10,528 nt of DNA from Planctomycetota bacterium (lineage in GTDB: Bacteria > Planctomycetota > Brocadiia > Brocadiales > Bathyanammoxibiaceae): contig JAUXLO010000043.1 in the NCBI GenBank assembly GCA_030623665.1, positions 1-10,528 on the forward strand, written 5' to 3'. The translations under genes and the position numbers were made by a program. The notes beneath the pieces were generated by a model. It saw nothing but the letters and a program-made list of their open reading frames with translations. It had not been told where the DNA came from and made no database searches. Below are positions 6,302 through 10,528 of this stretch, piece by piece (positions within the stretch are counted from its first letter, which is position 1; the number at the start of each line of letters is the position of its first letter).

Positions 6302-6895
6302 ATGAGAACGCCTTTATGTGCTGTCCTGGCAGTGCTTATTTCAGGTTGTAGTATGTTTGGAGGCGGTGAAAAAGAGGCAAGGTTAGATGCAATGGAACAG
6401 CAGGTGGCGGTAGTGATTGAAAGGATCGGAACCATTGAGGAGACTAACGAAGAGATAATGGAGAATGTGGAAGAGCTTGCCAAGGATAAGTCCACCAGCC
6501 GAAGGCTGACGCTACTGGAGGAAAAGCAGGCAAGTATGGAGAAAATGCAACTGGAGGTAATTTCCTACCAGGAATCACTGAAGGGCTCCTTGGCCAAGAC
6601 ACGTGAGTATTTAGGGGCGCTCAAGAAAAAGGTGGATAAACTGGCAAGTACACAGAAGGCAGGGGTTGCGGAAAGTAGACGCAAACGTCTGGAGGAAAAG
6701 CTGAGACGAGAGATAGATGAAGATGTAAGAATACAGGAGATACCGAGAGATAAGATAATAAAAATAGAAAGGCGTCCGCCACCACCCGCAGAGAAGGAAG
6801 AACCACCTAGTCCTGCTAAGCTAAAACCCGCCCCGCCGCCGAAAGAGGATGTAGTAGAGGAGTTTAAAGGGGGTTTTATCCTGGAGGATTTTTAA
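6302..6895 (+). CDS. Coiled-coil, proline-rich lipoprotein
   Basis: This 197-residue protein has a short signal peptide and lipobox I-S-G-C (Cys16, Ser at +2, predicting outer-membrane sorting). Residues ~25-140 are a charged heptad-like helix rich in Glu, Lys, Leu and Met, almost certainly a coiled coil. Residues 157-181 are Pro-rich (R-R-P-P-P-P and A-P-P-P), followed by an acidic C-terminus ending G-F-I-L-E-D-F. Its ribosome site AAGGAG overlaps the stop region of the TPR gene, 6 nt apart, so co-translation is likely. An exported coiled coil beside a TPR solenoid recalls the two parts of CpoB/YbgF (trimeric coiled coil plus TPR), here on separate polypeptides; this is an analogy, not a family assignment. 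The Pro-rich stretch could span peptidoglycan. The gene ends only 17 nt from the stop of the convergent HAD gene. Confidence 0.8.
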   Translation: MRTPLCAVLAVLISGCSMFGGGEKEARLDAMEQQVAVVIERIGTIEETNEEIMENVEELAKDKSTSRRLTLLEEKQASMEKMQLEVISYQESLKGSLAKTREYLGALKKKVDKLASTQKAGVAESRRKRLEEKLRREIDEDVRIQEIPRDKIIKIERRPPPPAEKEEPPSPAKLKPAPPPKEDVVEEFKGGFILEDF

Positions 6896-6921
6896 GGGCA
6901 TCAGCGGGGTGTCTAAAAATC
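6887..6921. repeat. Perfect 8-bp inverted repeat across two convergent stop codons
   Basis: GATTTTTA (6887-6894) is the exact reverse complement of TAAAAATC (6914-6921), with 19 nt between. Each arm contains most of a stop codon, and both proteins end in Asp-Phe-stop. The stem is AT-rich and not followed by a T run on either strand, so it is a poor intrinsic terminator. It may still be a bidirectional end signal, or simply the two similar gene ends facing each other. Confidence 0.35.
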
Positions 6922-7560
6922 GGCAACAGACCAACCGTTCATTTTTGCATAGAGCCTCAGGCCTAGATGTGCATTTACTGCAACAGGGTTGCCCACCATG
7001 CTGAGGAACTTGATATCAGAGAAGTGGTCTGCATAGGCGTAAGAGTTTTTCAGGTCTATTTCCATCTTTAGGGCCAGGTCTTCTAGCAGTTTGGCCTTGC
7101 CGCGGCCGTAGGCGTGTGTGCTCTTGAGCTCACCCGTGAGCTGCCCGTCAACCCTCTCAAGATTTGTACCTATAGCCACATCTGCCTTACAATATTCCTT
7201 AAATTGCTTTACTAACACGTCAAGTGTACCCGATAAGAGGACGATGATGTAACCGGATTCTTTTTTCTTTTGCATCTCCTTAAGAGCCTCTGTCGATATG
7301 TAAGGTATTATCTCCTTTTGGAAACACTTGGCTGCCTCTGCCTCCAATACCTTTACATCCTTCCCCTTTAAATAGGACTTGTTGTTCTTAACATGGATGC
7401 CGTTCAGGCTGATTAGTTTTGTCAGAAAGGTGAATATAAAGCGAACGATATCCCTGGTGGTAACAATGCCCTTCTGCCGGAGGTATTTAATGAAGATGCG
7501 TTCGGAGGACTGTTTCTTTAGGATGGTGTGGTCTATGTCAAAGACGGCTGCTTTTATCAT
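6913..7560 (-). CDS. HAD superfamily phosphatase, subfamily IB (SerB/PgpC-like)
   Basis: This 215-residue protein is a haloacid-dehalogenase-type phosphomonoesterase. Motif I is F-D-I-D-H-T (nucleophile Asp8, acid/base Asp10). Motif II is the Ser of V-L-L-S-G-T (Ser110). The conserved Lys is in G-R-G-K-A-K (155/157). The last motif, A-D-H-F-S-D, provides Asp178 and Asp182 for Mg2+. The helical cap of about residues 15-100 is that of the phosphoserine-phosphatase-like IB group. The frame is open further upstream, but only by reading through the preceding gene; ATG 7560 places motif I at the usual distance from the N-terminus and leaves 5 nt to the upstream stop. That gene is a CDP-alcohol phosphatidyltransferase, so a role as lipid phosphatase (for example phosphatidylglycerophosphate phosphatase, as for E. 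coli PgpC) is a reasonable inference; phosphoserine phosphatase is the main alternative. Confidence 0.85.
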   Translation of the reverse strand: MIKAAVFDIDHTILKKQSSERIFIKYLRQKGIVTTRDIVRFIFTFLTKLISLNGIHVKNNKSYLKGKDVKVLEAEAAKCFQKEIIPYISTEALKEMQKKKESGYIIVLLSGTLDVLVKQFKEYCKADVAIGTNLERVDGQLTGELKSTHAYGRGKAKLLEDLALKMEIDLKNSYAYADHFSDIKFLSMVGNPVAVNAHLGLRLYAKMNGWSVADF

Positions 7561-7565
7561 GTAGC

Positions 7566-8195
7566 CTAAGAGGTTTCTTTTAGGCCGCTTCCGAAAAGGT
7601 ATTCCCGACCTTCCCAGACAACAGGCAGTCCCCTGAGTAAGCAAAAGATGACTGTGGCATAGATAAGCGTGAATTTTATGGGTATCAGGTAAGTTAACCA
7701 GGCGCCTGAAACGTTGGCGCTTTCGAGAGTAATCAGGAACCCTATGTAGGTAAAACAAACAGCCTTAGCGGCGGCGTACAGGCCCCTGCTCCAGTTTGAG
7801 CTGACAATAAACCTTGCCCACGCCTCCGTTTGCATGGTTGTTTCGCCAAAGGCGGTCTTGCCCTCGGCAAGCGCAAGACTCCTTATATTATCGACTACTA
7901 CGGCCCTCGTAATTACTACGATAGGTATCCAGAAGGGATACTCCCCGATGCAGGCAAAATATATCCATAATACGCTTTCTACTATCCTGTCGCCCAGTAT
8001 GTCAAAGACGGCACCCTGTTTAGAAGTCTCACCATACCTGCGGGCAACATATCCGTCAAGGGCATCCATCGCTATGACGCAGGCAATAAGAAGTGTAGCT
8101 GTTGCATTGAGTGTGACCCCGCGCCCAAAAAGCGCCACAGCTACAAAGATCAATAGCACTCTGATAATGGTGACAAAGGTGGCCTTCAAAGACAC
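7566..8195 (-). CDS. CDP-alcohol phosphatidyltransferase
   Basis: This 209-residue integral membrane enzyme carries the complete family signature D-x2-D-G-x2-A-R-x8-G-x3-D-x3-D: Asp44, Asp47, Gly48, Ala51, Arg52, Gly61, Asp65 and Asp69 are all present, so it should be catalytically competent. Known members transfer a phosphatidyl group from CDP-diacylglycerol to an alcohol such as glycerol-3-phosphate or inositol phosphate. Hydrophobic helices lie near 7-24, 30-46, 72-100, 143-158 and 167-188. The start is set at GTG 8195, preceded by AAGGAG four bases upstream; the longest frame opens at TTG 8255, inside the predicted promoter, and is rejected. TTG 8189, ten bases from the same ribosome site, is also possible. 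It leads a two-gene unit with the HAD-IB phosphatase 5 nt downstream. Phosphatidylglycerophosphate or inositol-phosphate lipid synthesis is inferred, but the acceptor is unproven. Confidence 0.88.
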   Translation of the reverse strand: MSLKATFVTIIRVLLIFVAVALFGRGVTLNATATLLIACVIAMDALDGYVARRYGETSKQGAVFDILGDRIVESVLWIYFACIGEYPFWIPIVVITRAVVVDNIRSLALAEGKTAFGETTMQTEAWARFIVSSNWSRGLYAAAKAVCFTYIGFLITLESANVSGAWLTYLIPIKFTLIYATVIFCLLRGLPVVWEGREYLFGSGLKETS

Positions 8196-8199
8196 TTTT

Positions 8200-8205
8200 C
8201 TCCTT
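8200..8205 (-). promoter_or_regulatory. Ribosome site deciding the phosphatidyltransferase start
   Basis: AAGGAG on the minus strand lies four bases before GTG 8195. It is the only strong Shine-Dalgarno match in the region and sits downstream of the predicted promoter, fixing the start well inside the longest frame. Confidence 0.6.
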
Positions 8206-8254
8206 AAGAAGATTTTACATACTGCAATGTGGTCTTTCAAGAAGAAAACGTCCA

Positions 8255-8283
8255 AGTATAGTCCTTGTTAGCGCTTAGGTCAC
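8255..8283 (-). promoter_or_regulatory. Promoter of the phosphatidyltransferase-phosphatase operon
   Basis: Read on the minus strand, GTGACC (8283-8278, 4/6 to TTGACA) is followed by a 17-nt spacer and TATACT (8260-8255, 5/6 to TATAAT). The transcript would start near 8248, leaving a leader of about 50 nt before GTG 8195 and excluding the TTG at 8255 as start. Confidence 0.5.
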
Positions 8284-8297
8284 TGTTTAGTTTTTCC

Positions 8298-8326
8298 TTG
8301 ACAACTACAGAGGTGTATGCTAAATG
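8298..8326 (+). promoter_or_regulatory. Promoter of the Myb/SANT-like gene
   Basis: A perfect TTGACA (8298-8303) is followed by a 17-nt spacer and TAAATG (8321-8326, 3/6 to TATAAT), preceded by TGC, an extended -10 element that can compensate for the weak hexamer. Its -35 box lies 14 nt from the -35 box of the minus-strand promoter, so the two are back-to-back. Confidence 0.5.
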
Positions 8327-8381
8327 TTGTAAATAACTCCAAAATATTGAAAGGCATTTTAGAGAGTCTCAGATAAACGCT

Positions 8382-8639
8382 ATGGCAAAGGCAAAAGGAA
8401 GAGTCTCAAGGCGTAAGGGCCTCAAAAAGTGGAGTGTGTCAGAGATCTCTACACTTAAAAGAGAGTACCCAGGTACCGATACCAGTAAGTTAGCTAAGAA
8501 ACTTGGTAGAAGCCTGGAGGCCGTGCGTTTCAAGGCCAAGAAACATGGTCTGAGGAAGACAAGGGTATATATGGAAGCCCTGTATGCCAAGGCAAAAGAG
8601 TCTGCACCTAAGAAAAAAGTATCCAAGAAGAGGAGATGA
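8382..8639 (+). CDS. Small basic Myb/SANT-like DNA-binding protein
   Basis: This 85-residue, strongly basic protein has a Lys/Arg-rich N-terminus (1-16), then one Myb/SANT-like or helix-turn-helix unit at about 17-58, and a basic tail (K-K-K-V-S-K-K-R-R). The unit has Trp17, an acidic first helix (S-E-I-S-T-L-K), a Tyr-Pro turn, L-A-K-K-L-G-R-S as the middle helix, and the recognition-helix-like A-V-R-F-K-A-K-K-H-G-L. The pattern Lxxxyp...iAkkLgRs..avr.Ka..hGL is typical of small bacterial proteins of this type. A role in transcription or chromosome compaction is likely, with DNA binding expected from both the fold and the tails. The ribosome site before ATG 8382 is weak. The stop TGA overlaps the next gene's ATG (ATGA), so both are probably translated together; that partner is an exported protein, an unusual pairing. 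Confidence 0.75.
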   Translation: MAKAKGRVSRRKGLKKWSVSEISTLKREYPGTDTSKLAKKLGRSLEAVRFKAKKHGLRKTRVYMEALYAKAKESAPKKKVSKKRR

Positions 8640-9673
8640 CGAGAAGTTTTGTAGTTGCAGCAGTTAAGGTTGTCCTTTGCACCTTCGTGTGTTTTATCCT
8701 TCCAGCCGACAGTGTCCAGGCAAAGTCTAACCCTATATACAAGGACGATGATACCTACGTAGAGCTGAAGGATGCAAAGAAGCTAAAAGGTGCATCTCCA
8801 CCATTTAGCCATCCATACATCATCCAGGAAGAAAAATTGAGGAAGATCTTGTCCTCTACAACCTTTAGAAAAAAGGGGGCCTTTGCCAAGAAAGGGGGAG
8901 GGAAGGTCTTCAATTCGAAAGAGATAGAAACACTGGCTCCACTTATCGCAGACGCCCTTTCTAAGGCAAAGGCGAACGAATATCTTTATGTCTATTCCCC
9001 GCGCGATAGGGTACTGCTTACTAATCTAGAAACCATCTTTGGTGTGTTCGTTATAGGTGAAAACATGAACATGGCCTTTAGCCATATACAAGCAAAGTCG
9101 AGAGGTGTGCCCAACCCTAGCGGCATAAAGCGTTCCTCATTAAAGGACCCGACCTCTATCAAGAGCAGCGGTTTCTGGGAGCTCGCACAGGGAGGGGGAC
9201 AGCGTTACAAGAAGGGTCACAGGAACTGGATAGTTATAGATCTGAAGGAAGGATTCTTTGATGCTGAACCAATCGTTTCATTGGCAGAGGAAGAAGAAGA
9301 GGGAGAGTATGGGTTCTACGACTACACCGACCCCGCCATGGAAGATAGGCTTAGGAGGATAGAGGAGCAGATGGGGCTCATATCGCCAGATGGTTCCGCT
9401 CCATCCATTCAAACCCAGCCAACAGAAGAACCTTCTTCCGGCGAAGAAGATAATATGAATAAGAAGTTCAGGGACCTGAAGGAACTTCTGGACAATGACC
9501 TTATTTCTCCTGAAGATTATAAATACAAGAAAAAGGAGCTACTTAAGAGGGAATCACAAACGAAGAAATCTATTCCGCAACGACTCAAGGACCTCAGGAA
9601 CCTGATGGACGAAGGCCTGATTACAGAAAGGGATTATGAAAAAAAGAAGAGGGAACTACTCGATCGGCTTTAG
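8636..9673 (+). CDS. Exported protein with two C-terminal SHOCT motifs
   Basis: This 345-residue protein begins with a signal peptide (hydrophobic 5-22, likely cleavage after V-Q-A at 29). The domain of about 30-215 is not recognised; it contains L-Y-V-Y-S-P-R-D-R-V-L-L-T and N-W-I-V-I-D-L-K segments that look like beta strands. An acidic linker (218-224) and a short helix (233-247) lead to a Ser/Pro-rich spacer. Two related C-terminal units follow: K-K-F-R-D-L-K-E-L-L-D-N-D-L-I-S-P-E-D-Y at about 276-295, and Q-R-L-K-D-L-R-N-L-M-D-E-G-L-I-T-E-R-D-Y at about 315-334. Each ends in K-K-x-E-L-L and matches the SHOCT motif (L..L...G.It..Ey...K..lL), which is often found at protein termini and is thought to mediate oligomer or partner contacts. 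Translation is coupled to the DNA-binding gene by the ATGA overlap. Function is unknown. Confidence 0.8.
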   Translation: MTRSFVVAAVKVVLCTFVCFILPADSVQAKSNPIYKDDDTYVELKDAKKLKGASPPFSHPYIIQEEKLRKILSSTTFRKKGAFAKKGGGKVFNSKEIETLAPLIADALSKAKANEYLYVYSPRDRVLLTNLETIFGVFVIGENMNMAFSHIQAKSRGVPNPSGIKRSSLKDPTSIKSSGFWELAQGGGQRYKKGHRNWIVIDLKEGFFDAEPIVSLAEEEEEGEYGFYDYTDPAMEDRLRRIEEQMGLISPDGSAPSIQTQPTEEPSSGEEDNMNKKFRDLKELLDNDLISPEDYKYKKKELLKRESQTKKSIPQRLKDLRNLMDEGLITERDYEKKKRELLDRL

Positions 9674-9901
9674 GCAAAGGTTCATATGACTGGGGCTGGA
9701 ACTATTTCTGTCGTGAGAGACCTCTGTAAAACCCGCCCGGAGACGCGGCCGGTTCACCTCGGGCGCATCCCCTGCGTTTTCGTCCATTACCTGCCCAAGA
9801 GTGGCGCCAGAGGCGGACAGCGCGTTTACCATATATAGGGAATTAACAGGTAAGTCCTTGTAGACAGGCAACCTAACCGGGAATTATTTTGACCAAAGAC
9901 T
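9674..9901. other. 228-nt GC-rich gap without a convincing gene
   Basis: Between the SHOCT gene and the FmdB-like gene the sequence is visibly GC-richer than its surroundings. Two weak frames exist. One is a 49-codon plus-strand frame from ATG 9686 (AAAGG seven bases upstream) ending near 9835; the other is a 71-codon minus-strand frame, TTG-initiated at 9871, that overlaps the end of the SHOCT gene. Neither product is recognised, and neither has a clear promoter. No tRNA fold or terminator was seen. Confidence 0.4.
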
Positions 9902-10120
9902 ATGCCCATTTATGAGTTTGATTGCACTGTCTGTGCACATAGGTTTGAGGAGTTCTTTTCCAGTTCCACACAAGATAGGGCTGTCAAATGTCCGGAGTGC
10001 GGGGGACAGGAGGTTGAAAAGGTCTTTTCTGTGTTTGGCATGGGCGGCGGTGGCAACGCCTCCGGTGGAGGCTCTTCATGCGACACGTGCACGTCTACAA
10101 GCTGTGATTCTTGTAGATAA
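9902..10120 (+). CDS. FmdB-type zinc-ribbon protein
   Basis: This 72-residue protein begins M-P-I-Y-E-F-D-C, the characteristic N-terminus of the FmdB putative regulatory family (zinc ribbon 8). Two C-x2-C knuckles (Cys8/Cys11 and Cys30/Cys33) should bind one zinc ion. A Gly-rich linker (47-57) leads to a second Cys cluster, C-D-T-C and C-D-S-C at 60-71, a C-terminal extension common in this family. The name comes from the formamidase operon of methylotrophs, where a regulatory role was proposed; the actual function is not established. Length is usual. The ribosome site is weak (CCAAAGACT before the ATG). It lies 51 nt before the HIT gene on the same strand and may be co-transcribed with it. 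Confidence 0.88.
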   Translation: MPIYEFDCTVCAHRFEEFFSSSTQDRAVKCPECGGQEVEKVFSVFGMGGGGNASGGGSSCDTCTSTSCDSCR

Positions 10121-10171
10121 AAGTTTTTGTCTCACCGTTGTATTATCCTGCTCTTATCTCATTGGGATACT

Positions 10172-10528
10172 ATGAAGAAACTTTGGGCACCCTGGCGTCA
10201 AGAGTATATCCTGGCAGAAAAGAAGGGGTGTATATTCTGCCGTGCGATTGGAGACACCGATGACGCCAAGAACCTGGTCGTCTACAGGGGAAAAGAATGC
10301 TTTCTTATACTCAATAAATATCCCTATAGCTACGGTCACCTGATGGCAGCGCCCAACAGACACGTATGTAAAATCAGCGAGTTAAACGAACGGGAGATGC
10401 CTGAGATTATGCGGCTCATCGGGCGAACAGAGGCCGTTCTGAGAGAACACATAAAGCCTGAGGGGTTTAATATAGGAGCCAACATAGGGAAGGCTGCAGG
10501 GGCCGGTGAACAGCACCTTCATTTTCAT
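10172..10528 (+). CDS. HIT-family nucleotide hydrolase/transferase, 5' part (3' end outside window)
   Basis: The 119 visible residues start K-K-L-W-A-P-W-R and carry a C-I-F-C zinc knuckle (Cys20/Cys23), as in HIT-domain proteins related to Ap4A phosphorylase and GalT-like enzymes. The core follows: an F-L-I-L-N-K-Y-P-Y-S-Y-G-H-L-M strand pair, the M-A-A-P-N-R-H-V segment, a long helix, and G-F-N-I-G-A-N-I-G before the catalytic histidine triad. The window ends in that triad, H-L-H-F-H (115-119), so the catalytic His is the last visible residue or just before it. Such enzymes act in the cytosol on phosphoanhydride or phosphoramide bonds of nucleotides (AMP-lysine, Ap4A and similar). The full protein should be about 160 residues. 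ATG 10172 is the only sensible start; its ribosome site is weak. Confidence 0.88.
   Translation, partial: MKKLWAPWRQEYILAEKKGCIFCRAIGDTDDAKNLVVYRGKECFLILNKYPYSYGHLMAAPNRHVCKISELNEREMPEIMRLIGRTEAVLREHIKPEGFNIGANIGKAAGAGEQHLHFH

Noticed and set aside
9656..9871. 71-codon minus-strand frame next to the FmdB-like gene
   Set aside because: TTG start without a ribosome site, unrecognised product, overlap with the SHOCT gene end; kept only as a remark in the gap entry.

Overview
The window reads as a compact stretch of a Gram-negative-type bacterial chromosome: two lipoprotein signals that predict outer-membrane targeting, a secreted protein, Shine-Dalgarno sites and sigma70-like promoters. Base composition is moderate, roughly mid to high 40s percent GC by eye. 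The TPR-rich envelope lipoprotein, the small Myb/SANT-like DNA-binding protein, and the FmdB and HIT genes would fit a deep-branching lineage such as Planctomycetota (Brocadia-like), Nitrospirota or Omnitrophota. That placement is a guess; no rRNA or other phylogenetic marker is present.

Layout. (1) 1-2942, plus strand: the C-terminal part of an ArsB/NhaD/SLC13-type ion permease, a small acidic exported protein, a decayed response-regulator receiver gene (two frameshifts and a lost phosphoacceptor), and a full-length second permease of the same fold with its own promoter. (2) 3079-6895, plus strand: a likely operon behind a good promoter and a ~190-nt leader with hairpins. It encodes a single-pass membrane protein with a Glu-rich tail (106 aa), a 52-aa single-pass membrane protein at 3709-3867, a 780-aa lipoprotein with about 20 TPR units, and a coiled-coil/proline-rich lipoprotein. 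(3) 6913-8195, minus strand: a CDP-alcohol phosphatidyltransferase followed by a HAD-IB phosphatase, plausibly a phospholipid head-group synthase/phosphatase pair. (4) 8298-9673, plus strand: a promoter placed back-to-back with that of block 3, then a basic Myb/SANT-like DNA-binding protein whose stop overlaps (ATGA) the start of a secreted protein ending in two SHOCT motifs. (5) 9674-10528: a GC-rich gap without a convincing gene, an FmdB-type zinc-ribbon protein, and the 5' part of a HIT-family nucleotide hydrolase/transferase that runs off the window exactly in the HxHxH motif.

How the genes may work together. The most unusual unit is block 2. Two tiny inner-membrane anchors, a very long TPR lipoprotein and a coiled-coil lipoprotein, all co-directional and closely spaced, look like an envelope-spanning scaffold of unknown function. 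Block 3 is probably house-keeping lipid synthesis. Block 4 joins a DNA-binding protein to an exported protein by translational coupling, which is an odd pairing. Several start codons were chosen by combining promoter and Shine-Dalgarno evidence; the longest possible reading frames would begin upstream of, or inside, the promoters.
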